From the NCBI GenBank assembly GCA_041738935.1, contig JBGSOV010000014.1, forward strand, positions 1 through 11,947: 11,947 bases of DNA, written 5' to 3'. Numbering within the stretch: position 1 is the first letter of the stretch; each line of letters opens with the position of its first letter. This DNA is from JBGSOV01 sp041738935. GTDB taxonomy: Bacteria > Patescibacteriota > Gracilibacteria > CAIRYL01 > GCA-016699755. Below, in pieces: positions 5,489-11,125 of this stretch. The notes beneath the pieces were generated by a model that was not told where the DNA came from, searched no databases, and was given only the letters and a program-made list of their open reading frames with translations. A program made the position numbers and the translations under genes.

Positions 5489-7198
5489 TTAGCGACGATT
5501 GCGACCTCCGTTCCAGTGATTACCATTATCGGAATTATCGCTTTGTTGCCATTCACCACGGTTTCCTCTCTTCCAAGAGTCGTCGTCATCTGAGTCATCA
5601 TTTTCCCAGCTGTTGTGGTTTTGATTTTCCCAACCATCATTATCACGCCATCCACTTTCTCTCTTACCGCCACGGTGTCCGCTTTTCCAGGAATCATCAT
5701 CCGAATCATCTTCCCAATCTTCATACTCTCCACCGTTATTGTACGATTCCCAGATGTCGGCATTGTCATCATCGTGCTGGCTGTACGGAATACCATAGCG
5801 ATCGTGGTGATAGCCGTAATCATAGTCGCTATCACATTCTTCTTCGGCTTTTTCTAGCGAATCCACCAAAGTGTGGAGGGCAATCTGGTAGCTGCGACTA
5901 TTAGTGTTGGAATCATCCAGCGCATCGATTTTTGCTTGGATGCGATCGATTTTGGCAGATTGGCAGATACCACCACCATTGTCCGAATCGTCATTGTCAT
6001 CGGAATCATCGTCACAACGCTCATTCCAAACGATGATATATTTGTTCGTTTGGAGGTTTTTGAGGTCTGGTATTGTGCTCGAAACCGAATTATCTGCGGC
6101 ATCGGCGACACTATTGCCGACCGTATAGCCACGAAGCGCATACGGCTTGCCATCGCTACAACTGTTGCCGACCTGACTTCCATTCACGAGCTCGGTCACC
6201 TTGTAATCTGCACCTTGATTCATCGCAGCAGAAGTGAAGCTGTAGCTAGATGAGGCGAGAGAAGAGCTCGTTACCATTTGATTGCCGCTATTTTGGTTTG
6301 ATGCTGTCGAAGTTACTTGTATCGGGAACGGACCGCCGCTTGTCGCCTTGGTTCCATCGACATATTTCACGATTGTCACCGTGACGGTATCGACTTGTTG
6401 CCCATTAAGAACAGTCGTGGCATAAGTAAAGGCATTACCAGCCACATCTGCGGTGCAGGTGATTTTTGTATTATCTTCCGTACAAGTCGTATTGCCTTCG
6501 GCATTCATGATCGTCTGCAAGCTCTCGACCACAGTTTGGACGGATGGCGAGCCGGAGACATTCACCGAATATGTGTTGCCATTGATCGTTGCCCGAAATG
6601 TCTCACCGTTTGTTGGATTTCCGGGCGTAAAGGTCACTACCTGAGCAACAGGAACGACTCCCGCAACAGTGCTTGAAGCAGTGATATTGCCACCGGTTCC
6701 ATCGGCAAATGTGAGATTGCTGGCAGAATTCTCCGTTGCGGTTGTTGTAAACCTGGTAGTAGTCGCACTATCAGACGCGACCGTCACAGAGCCATGCACG
6801 GCATCGCTCACATTTGTCAGCGCATCGAGCGCATTCGCGAGCTGAGTCGTTGTGCGAAGCACACCGGGATTAGTGGCGGTGTAGGTATGAATAGTGGCTC
6901 CACCGGTGCAATTGGTATCATCCGTTGCCGCGGAATTATTGCCGGTGCCAGCGCCGCTCTCGAAAGTAACGACACAACTCCCGATGGTAATGGTTTCGCC
7001 ATCCGCAGGGATCGAATTGACCGACAAGGTGCGTGACGCTTTAACTTCTGACACATTTGCGGTTATGAGCGAACTCGAAAATGTGCCGGTAGCCGCCAAT
7101 ACCGGAGAAACACCGGCGAGCACCAGCATGGCAAGTGCGAGAGTCAAGCCGCCAAAAAGACTACCTGCGCTCTTCGTCTGAGAAAGGAACTTTTTCAT
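5489..7198 (-). CDS. Large secreted protein with beta-rich modules and an Asp/Trp-rich C-terminal tail
   Basis: ATG 7198 is chosen because it opens a typical Sec signal peptide (MKKFLSQTK, a hydrophobic stretch, cleavage near VLA-A at about residue 35). An extension to 7267 would need TTG and bury the signal. The product is 569 aa. After the signal come Ser/Thr/Gly-rich beta modules with paired cysteines: one around TITIGSCVVTFESG...NCTGG, one around TFRATINGNTYSVNVSG...TCTEDNTKITCTADVAG. Then follows a prealbumin-like module (VTIVKYVDGTKA to YIIVWNERC). Residues about 395-411 are Asp-rich, 412-454 form a helical pair starting with Cys, and 455-569 are a disordered tail rich in Asp, Ser, Gly, Trp, Arg and Asn with a duplicated DDSDDDSWK-type unit about 36 residues apart. 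Modules of this kind recur in CPR surface proteins. A surface or matrix role is inferred; no enzyme motif was seen. Confidence 0.75.
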   Translation of the reverse strand: MKKFLSQTKSAGSLFGGLTLALAMLVLAGVSPVLAATGTFSSSLITANVSEVKASRTLSVNSIPADGETITIGSCVVTFESGAGTGNNSAATDDTNCTGGATIHTYTATNPGVLRTTTQLANALDALTNVSDAVHGSVTVASDSATTTRFTTTATENSASNLTFADGTGGNITASSTVAGVVPVAQVVTFTPGNPTNGETFRATINGNTYSVNVSGSPSVQTVVESLQTIMNAEGNTTCTEDNTKITCTADVAGNAFTYATTVLNGQQVDTVTVTIVKYVDGTKATSGGPFPIQVTSTASNQNSGNQMVTSSSLASSSYSFTSAAMNQGADYKVTELVNGSQVGNSCSDGKPYALRGYTVGNSVADAADNSVSSTIPDLKNLQTNKYIIVWNERCDDDSDDNDDSDNGGGICQSAKIDRIQAKIDALDDSNTNSRSYQIALHTLVDSLEKAEEECDSDYDYGYHHDRYGIPYSQHDDDNADIWESYNNGGEYEDWEDDSDDDSWKSGHRGGKRESGWRDNDGWENQNHNSWENDDSDDDDSWKRGNRGEWQQSDNSDNGNHWNGGRNRR

Positions 7199-7531
7199 AG
7201 GAAAATGAAAATAGAAAAGTTTTGTTTTTGCGACTGGCATCGTCTGCCGATAATTCGTTGTTGGCAAAAAATTCGCCTTGAGTTCGGTAGAGAGTGTTCC
7301 AAATTCTTACATTTCATAACCACAATCAGCCATACGGGAGGTCGTAAGGCACAAAACAGGATGTTTGAAATCAAAGCAGGAGCGAAAAAAAACATTGAAA
7401 TCTCTTCACTTCTGTTCCATAACAAATAAATAAGACAAGCACATGCGTCCAAACATTTCACATTTTGTTGGTTTATTTTTGCAACTTGAAACAACTCTCT
7501 TTCTGAAATGGAAAAAATCACCGCCACGTGC
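7199..7531. other. Gene-free leader region of the secreted-protein gene
   Basis: No real gene was found. It should hold the promoter and leader of the minus-strand gene starting at 7198. It is A/T-rich around 7400-7500, and no single promoter can be defended. Open frames here lack domain features and overlap the leader. Confidence 0.4.
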
Positions 7532-7580
7532 CGTCATTCCCACATACTTCCGTCATTCCCCCATCAGCGCCGTCATTCCC
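7532..7580 (+). repeat. Three direct CGTCATTCCC repeats at 19-20 bp spacing
   Basis: CGTCATTCCC occurs at 7532, 7551 and 7571, each preceded by C. The third copy is the outer end of the left inverted repeat of the GIY-YIG cassette. The spacers between copies differ. Confidence 0.7.
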
Positions 7581-7620
7581 GATGCCAGGTGTTGTTTCGG
7601 AGGGGTGTCGGGAATCTTAA
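7570..7620 (+). repeat. Left inverted repeat of the GIY-YIG cassette
   Basis: It begins CCGTCATTCCCGAT and ends GGAGGGGTGTCGGGAATCTTAA. The inner part shares a 23-base block with the right copy, from CGGAGGGG to the final CTTAA. A stem ATTCCCGA/TCGGGAAT closes this copy on itself. The cassette gene stops 18 bases further in. Confidence 0.8.
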
Positions 7621-7638
7621 TCCCATAGAAGAGAAGCA

Positions 7639-7938
7639 TTAATCACCCACGATGTCCGACCAAAGGTCATTCCATTCCGGATTCTCCTTTTCGATCAGAC
7701 GGACTTTCCATGCGCGATTCCATTTTTTCATCTGCTTCTCGCGAGCAATTGCGGCAACTATGCTTTCGTGCGGTTCAAAATAAACGAGACGATTCACGAA
7801 ATATTTTTTGGTAAAGCCTTCGTTTAATTTTTCCTTGTGTACCCATGTCCGCTGGATGAGGTTTGTCGTCACGCCGATATAAATAACACCTCGTTTGGCA
7901 CTTGCAAGCATATACAAATACGCGGGCGCTGCGGTCAT
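7639..7938 (-). CDS. GIY-YIG nuclease family protein (URI-type, UvrC N-terminal-like)
   Basis: A 99-aa protein starting at ATG 7938, the usual length for stand-alone URI proteins. The GIY position reads YLYML (7-11), YIG is present (20-22), the conserved Arg is R30 in LIQRTWVHK with H34 after it, and the metal-binding Glu is E67 in REKQMKKW. The C-terminal PEWNDLW is typical. All residues expected for single-strand or nicking nuclease chemistry are present, so it looks active. Family members cut DNA with a divalent metal; the biological role of these short proteins is mostly unassigned. It is flanked by inverted repeats and sits alone, oriented against the + operon, which suggests an insertion rather than part of a pathway. 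Confidence 0.9.
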   Translation of the reverse strand: MTAAPAYLYMLASAKRGVIYIGVTTNLIQRTWVHKEKLNEGFTKKYFVNRLVYFEPHESIVAAIAREKQMKKWNRAWKVRLIEKENPEWNDLWSDIVGD

Positions 7939-7962
7939 GAACAGGACAAAAGCTAAGAAAGG

Positions 7963-7991
7963 AGTGTATCAGTCAAAATTGATCGGGGCAA
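7963..7991 (-). promoter_or_regulatory. Possible promoter of the GIY-YIG gene
   Basis: Read on the minus strand: TTGCCC (7991-7986), 17 bases, then TACACT (7968-7963). It would start transcription roughly 18 bases before ATG 7938. It lies inside the cassette, just within the right inverted repeat, so the gene would carry its own promoter. Confidence 0.35.
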
Positions 7992-7996
7992 TGCGT

Positions 7997-8046
7997 TTAA
8001 GATTCCCGACACCCCTCCGGAAGGCACCTTGTATCGGGAATGACGG
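7997..8046 (-). repeat. Right inverted repeat of the GIY-YIG cassette
   Basis: The reverse complement reads CCGTCATTCCCGAT... to ...GTCGGGAATCTTAA, matching the left end. Internally GATTCCCGA (8001-8009) pairs with TCGGGAAT (8034-8041), and the loop contains a near-palindrome CCTCCGGAAGG (8015-8025). Confidence 0.8.
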
Positions 8047-8090
8047 GGTTTTTGAATGCTATTCGTCCTTTCCTCTTGGCATGAGATAAA

Positions 8091-8284
8091 TTTGTAATCT
8101 GAAATTTTTCATTTGTAATTTTTCATTTTTCATTTTCTTCTTGAATCCTGCACTGTGTGATTCTTAATCTCTTCTCTCATATCTCCTTTCTCTCCAAAAA
8201 ATCCTGAATCTTGAATCTTGCTAACTGATTTCTGGTAACTGCTTTTTGTTTTCTGCTATCTGTTACTTGGTATCTGTTTTCTGC
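8091..8284 (+). repeat. Heptad array D (7-bp period), about 28 units in one phase
   Basis: The 7-bp register is kept across 194 bases. YTG falls at 8092, 8099, 8113, 8141 and 8148, and then in every unit from 8204 to 8281 (12 in a row); the middle units are TTT, TTC or CTC variants in the same phase. Units include TATCTGT (twice), TTTCTGC (twice), TTTTTCA (three times) and TTTGTAA (twice). The array fills the space between the GIY-YIG cassette and tsaB. Confidence 0.75.
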
Positions 8285-8290
8285 TATACT
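8263..8290 (+). promoter_or_regulatory. Extended -10 promoter of the tsaB operon
   Basis: TGCTATACT (8282-8290) is an extended -10 (TG-n-TATACT). A weak -35 TTACTT lies at 8263-8268, 16 bases upstream of the hexamer. Transcription would start near 8297, giving a leader of about 23 bases before ATG 8320. The -35 and the TG are supplied by the last heptads of array D. Confidence 0.5.
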
Positions 8291-8319
8291 TCGCACAAAC
8301 TCTCTCCAAAATCTAGCAA

Positions 8320-8733
8320 ATGATTCTCGCCTACGACAGCATCGACGACTGCTTACGATTTGAAATCTTGTCTTCGGACGGCAAAATCTTATATAAAAAA
8401 AATATCGCTTCTGATCCAGTGCACAAAATCCCCCGTTTTGATTTGCTGCTCCAACTCACGACGTTTTTGGAAGAAAACAAATTGCTGCCAAATAACATTG
8501 AAAAAATCATCTTTGTTTGCGGCTCTGGGCGTTTTACCGCTGTGCGAACAGCCTGCATTGTTGCCAACGCTTTTGCGCAAAACACCAACGCGCGACTGAT
8601 TCCCATTACCAAAGAGCAACTTACGCAGGCGAAGGAAGATTTTGCCGAATTTTGTCAGCAAACGCCTCTTGCAGCTAACACACTTGCTGAGCCACTGTTT
8701 GCCAGCGAACCACGGATTCATGGCAAAAACTAA
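8320..8733 (+). CDS. tsaB: TsaB-like subunit of the tRNA threonylcarbamoyladenosine (t6A) machinery
   Basis: A 137-aa protein starting at ATG 8320. The N-terminus MILAYDS and the motif VCGSGRFTAVR (66-76) correspond to the beta-strand start and the GPGSFTGLR-type motif of TsaB/YeaZ, an ASKHA-fold pseudo-enzyme that pairs with TsaD to make t6A37 on ANN-decoding tRNAs. The end PLFASEPRIH resembles the PxYxREPxI close of TsaB. It is shorter than the ~230 aa of E. coli TsaB but close to short CPR forms. The GPG is altered to GSG-R. It heads a + operon whose last gene is proS; both genes serve tRNA. The call is a family inference from a few motifs. Confidence 0.7.
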   Translation: MILAYDSIDDCLRFEILSSDGKILYKKNIASDPVHKIPRFDLLLQLTTFLEENKLLPNNIEKIIFVCGSGRFTAVRTACIVANAFAQNTNARLIPITKEQLTQAKEDFAEFCQQTPLAANTLAEPLFASEPRIHGKN

Positions 8734-8838
8734 TTTTTCTCTGTGTTCTTCATTAATAATGCTTGTATCAAAAATCTATAAGCGCCGAATGGCCAATTTT
8801 TGCTTTCCATTTTTGGCAAAAAAGGCAACACTGCAGGC

Positions 8839-9249
8839 ATGAATATTTTTCGCGAATTTCCGGTTTTGATTCCGATTGTGGCGGCTCTGCTTGCCGAAGT
8901 CACCAAACTGATTATTGTGATATTTAAGCATGAAAAGGTAACTGCTCGGGATATCATGCGCGCCGGCGGAACACCCAGTGGACATTCGTCGTTCGTCGCT
9001 GCCTTGGTTTTTACCATGTGGTCACTATATGGAATCAAATCCGCAGAATTTACTCTCGCCTCGGCACTTGCTATCATCGTTATTGTCGATGCGGTCAAGT
9101 TTCGGCGCGCTGCGGGACTACATGCTGCTGCCATCAATCTCCTTACCAACGAAAAAACTCTAGATGAGCGACTGGGGCATACGCCGATTGAGGTTGGCGC
9201 TGGTGTCGTCTTTGGTTCGCTCCTTTCATTTACCATGCTTTCTTTTTAA
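8839..9249 (+). CDS. Divergent PAP2 family (DUF212) membrane protein
   Basis: ATG 8839 is preferred over a TTG at 8800. The product has 136 aa. The family motifs are GGTPSGHS (43-50, usually GGMPSSHS), D84, FRRAAGLHA (88-96), and GHTPIEVGAG (113-122). Hydrophobic segments lie near residues 8-29, 52-65, 71-84 and 119-135. The PAP2-like layout (PSxHS, later RR and GHT) suggests a lipid-phosphate phosphatase-like fold, but the substrate of this divergent family is unknown. The gene follows tsaB by 105 bases and its stop is six bases before the next start. An overlapping out-of-frame ORF ends with TGA at 8840-8842, making an ATGA overlap. Confidence 0.9.
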   Translation: MNIFREFPVLIPIVAALLAEVTKLIIVIFKHEKVTARDIMRAGGTPSGHSSFVAALVFTMWSLYGIKSAEFTLASALAIIVIVDAVKFRRAAGLHAAAINLLTNEKTLDERLGHTPIEVGAGVVFGSLLSFTMLSF

Positions 9250-9255
9250 AATTGT

Positions 9256-9534
9256 ATGCATCACCTTTCTTCAGACGAAAACGGCTCGAAGGCGCGCTGC
9301 TGCCGTCATCGTCACCATTCGCATGGCTGCGGCAAAACGATTTTTGTGCTTGGACTCGCCATCGGTAGCGCTTACGGCGTGCTTTTTGCGCAGACATCGG
9401 GCGCAGAACTTCGTAAAAAATTGAGTAAATCCAAATCGCCCGTGCAAGATTTTATAAAAATTTGCTTTGATACCAAAATGGATTTTTTCCACTACGTGCA
9501 CAAACGCGCGACTGACCTTTTGAACGGAAAATAA
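9256..9534 (+). CDS. YtxH-like small membrane protein with His/Cys-rich N-terminus
   Basis: A 92-aa protein starting at ATG 9256. Residues 14-27 hold RCCRHRHHSHGCGK: three cysteines and four histidines, with further His at 2-3. Residues 28-45 form one transmembrane helix with a glycine pattern GLAIGSAYGVLFAQTSG, followed by AELRKKL. This is the YtxH pattern (GxxxGxxxGxLFAPxSGxELR). The C-terminal half is basic and helical (FIKICFDTKMDFFHYVHKRATDLL). YtxH proteins have no agreed biochemical function. The metal-binding look of the N-terminus is not typical of the family. It lies six bases after the PAP2-like gene and 16 bases before proS, so it is surely co-transcribed. Confidence 0.75.
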   Translation: MHHLSSDENGSKARCCRHRHHSHGCGKTIFVLGLAIGSAYGVLFAQTSGAELRKKLSKSKSPVQDFIKICFDTKMDFFHYVHKRATDLLNGK

Positions 9535-9550
9535 TTTCTCTGCTCCTCTC

Positions 9551-10786
9551 ATGAAACAATCCCACCTTGCCGCTCGCACCGACAAAAATGCTCCGCATGA
9601 TGCCGAATCTGTCAATGCCGAACTTTTGACGCGTGCCGGTTTTGTCAAAAAAGAAATGGCAGGCGTCTATTCGTTTTTGCCGCTGGGTTTTCGCGTGTTA
9701 CGCAAAATCGAGCAGATTATCCGTGAAGAGATGAATGCCGTTGGCGCACAAGAGGGGCTGATGCCTGTACTAACACCACGCGAAAACTGGGTTAAGACCG
9801 GACGCGCAACTGTTGATATCGGTTATACGCCAACTGAAAATACGATTTTGAGCTGGAGTCACGAAGAGATGGTCACGCCGATTGCCAAGGATCTCGTGCG
9901 CAGTTATCGCGATTTGCCGCTCTGTCTCTATCATATTCAGGCAAAATTTCGTAACGAACCACGCGCCAAATCGGGACTTTTGCGTGGGCGCGAATTTATT
10001 ATGAAAGACGCCTATTCGTTCCATGCCAATCAAGAAGATTTTGAGGCGTATTACGAACAAATGGCGCACGCTTATTTTCGCGTTTTCGAGCGCTGTGGAC
10101 TGCGAGCATATCGGATTCAGGCTGGCGGCGGCGATTTTACTGACAAGTTTTCGGATGAATTTTCGGTGATTGCCAAATGCGGTGAAGATACGATGATTTT
10201 TTGTGAAAAATGCGGCTTTGCCCAAAACACCGAAGTCGCCGGCACATTGACCAAAGGCAGTGACTGCCCCAAATGTAGCGCCAAATTGGACGAAACAAAA
10301 TGTATCGAAGTCGGTAATATTTTTGATCTCGGCACCAAGTTTTCAGAAGCCTTTGATTTTCGCTTTGCCGATGCCGAAGGCAAAAATCAGCCGGTCATTA
10401 TGGGCTGTTACGGAATCGGCGTTTCGCGCTTGGTCGGAACAATTGTCGAAGCAAGTAGCGACGAAAACGGCATGATTTGGCCACACTCCGTCGCCCCTTT
10501 TCATCTCCATATCTTGTCGCTAAAAGAAGACGAAACTGCAGAAAAAATTGTCGCTGATTTGGAGCAAGAAGGCTACGAAGTACTCTTTGATGAACGGAAT
10601 GAGAGTCCAGGGAAAAAATTTGCTGATTCTGATCTTTTTGGGATTCCAATGCGCGTCGTCGTATCCAAGCGTTCGCTCGAGCAAGACTCTGTCGAAGTCA
10701 AAATTCGCGCAACAGGCGAGACAAAATTGGTGCTGATGAGCGAATTAGCACAAACCGTCGAGGATTTTTTTGCGAGTAAAAAGTGA
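9551..10786 (+). CDS. proS: Prolyl-tRNA synthetase, short form without editing insert
   Basis: A 411-aa class II aminoacyl-tRNA synthetase that charges tRNA-Pro with proline. Motif 1 lies around LPLGFRVLRKIEQIIREEM (43-61) through GLMP. Motif 2 is FRNEPRAKSGLLRGREF (133-149) followed by IMKDAYSFH. Motif 3 is GCYGIGVSRLVG (285-296). The anticodon-binding domain covers about 320-411. Only about 135 residues separate motifs 2 and 3, so the ~180-residue INS editing domain of E. coli ProRS is missing; that space carries two CxxC pairs (C218/C221, C239/C242), a likely zinc knuckle. The amino-acid pocket reads WSHEE (102-106) instead of the usual PTHEE. The start ATG 9551 follows ytxH-like by 16 bases. 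It ends with TGA, which shows that UGA is a stop here. Confidence 0.97.
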   Translation: MKQSHLAARTDKNAPHDAESVNAELLTRAGFVKKEMAGVYSFLPLGFRVLRKIEQIIREEMNAVGAQEGLMPVLTPRENWVKTGRATVDIGYTPTENTILSWSHEEMVTPIAKDLVRSYRDLPLCLYHIQAKFRNEPRAKSGLLRGREFIMKDAYSFHANQEDFEAYYEQMAHAYFRVFERCGLRAYRIQAGGGDFTDKFSDEFSVIAKCGEDTMIFCEKCGFAQNTEVAGTLTKGSDCPKCSAKLDETKCIEVGNIFDLGTKFSEAFDFRFADAEGKNQPVIMGCYGIGVSRLVGTIVEASSDENGMIWPHSVAPFHLHILSLKEDETAEKIVADLEQEGYEVLFDERNESPGKKFADSDLFGIPMRVVVSKRSLEQDSVEVKIRATGETKLVLMSELAQTVEDFFASKK

Positions 10787-10796
10787 GTCAGAAATA

Positions 10797-10866
10797 CAGA
10801 TAGCAAATAACAATCAGCAGAGAGCAAGAATCAGGATATAAGATTTAGGAATTAAGAAATAGCAGC
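10797..10866 (-). repeat. Heptad array B (7-bp period), 10 units, behind proS
   Basis: Ten in-phase 7-mers begin ten bases after the proS stop. CAG or CAA opens each of the first six (10797, 10804, 10811, 10818, 10825, 10832). TAA or TAG opens the last four (10839, 10846, 10853, 10860). Read in reverse complement these are YTG and YTA, as in array A, and the two arrays align over their whole length in the same unit order. Confidence 0.75.
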
Positions 10867-10904
10867 GTCTTTGCGAGCGGTCTCGACTGCTCGGGACAGG
10901 CTCC
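10865..10904 (-). repeat. Interspersed palindromic element joined to array B
   Basis: GCGTCTTTGCGAGC (10865-10878) is the exact inverse of the end of copy A (2100-2113) and copy C. The following bases to 10904 are the inverse of 1824-1845 with one change (TCGACTGCTCGGGACAGG). The element therefore combines blocks that sit 250 bases apart in the 1691-2193 region. Confidence 0.7.
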
Positions 10905-10976
10905 TCTCAAGGGGGCAGCGCATGGAATTTTTCCTTCTCCGCTTTCTTCTTCAAGAAAGTCACGAAGAACAAGCCG

Positions 10977-10992
10977 TTCCAGTCGGAATGAC
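10977..10992 (-). repeat. TCATTCC mini-palindrome, copy 3 (inverted)
   Basis: TTCC-AGTC-GGAA followed by TGAC. The reverse complement GTCATTCCGACTGGAA matches the mini-palindromes at 1965 and 4007. The ORF running through here is not supported as a gene. Confidence 0.5.
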
Positions 10993-11064
10993 AAAACGCT
11001 TTTTTGTCTCGAATAAAACCGAATTCGTGCAATTTTGCGAACTATTGCTGGGAACAAAATGTCA

Positions 11065-11093
11065 TTTCTTTTTGTATAATCCTGTGATATAAT
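11065..11093 (+). promoter_or_regulatory. Strong extended -10 promoter of the tail-fibre-like gene
   Basis: TGATATAAT (11085-11093) is a perfect extended -10 (TG-n-TATAAT). A weak -35 TTTCTT lies at 11065-11070 with 17-base spacing. A second TATAAT is at 11075-11080. Transcription would start near 11100, about 26 bases before ATG 11126. Confidence 0.7.
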
Positions 11094-11125
11094 ATATCAG
11101 ATAAAGTCCCTTCATTTACACAAAT

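Larger units (their letters stand above)
7570..8046. mobile_element. Candidate mobile cassette: GIY-YIG gene between hairpin-forming inverted repeats
   Basis: The left end (7570-7620) and right end (7997-8046) are inverted copies of one another, about 50 bp each, alike at roughly 43 positions with one single-base indel. Each end is also internally palindromic (ATTCCCGA with TCGGGAAT). The only gene inside encodes a small GIY-YIG nuclease. No target-site duplication could be seen outside the ends, and no transposase motif is present. That it moves is inferred from structure alone. Confidence 0.5.

Noticed and set aside
5452..5904. Open frames on both strands over the Asp/Trp-rich tail (Met/Thr/Ile- or His-rich products)
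   Set aside because: They are out-of-frame readings of the repetitive GAT/GAC-rich coding DNA, with no domain pattern.
7199..7267. N-terminal extension of the large secreted protein
   Set aside because: It starts with TTG and would hide the signal peptide that begins at ATG 7198.
7532..7580. CRISPR array
   Set aside because: The repeats are only 10-11 bp with 8-9 bp spacers, no cas genes are nearby, and the heptad arrays have no spacers at all.
7570..8046. Classical insertion sequence
   Set aside because: There is no DDE, Y1 or serine/tyrosine transposase, and no target-site duplication was visible; only a GIY-YIG nuclease is encoded, so it is listed as a candidate cassette only.
8091..8284. 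Replication origin with iterons or DnaA boxes
   Set aside because: The 7-bp units are too short and degenerate for iterons, no TTATNCACA-type box cluster was seen, and no dnaA or rep gene is adjacent.
10845..11092. Small genes between proS and the tail-fibre-like gene
   Set aside because: Both-strand frames run through interspersed repeats (ACPEQSR-type translation) and the promoter; there is no conserved domain or plausible start signal.
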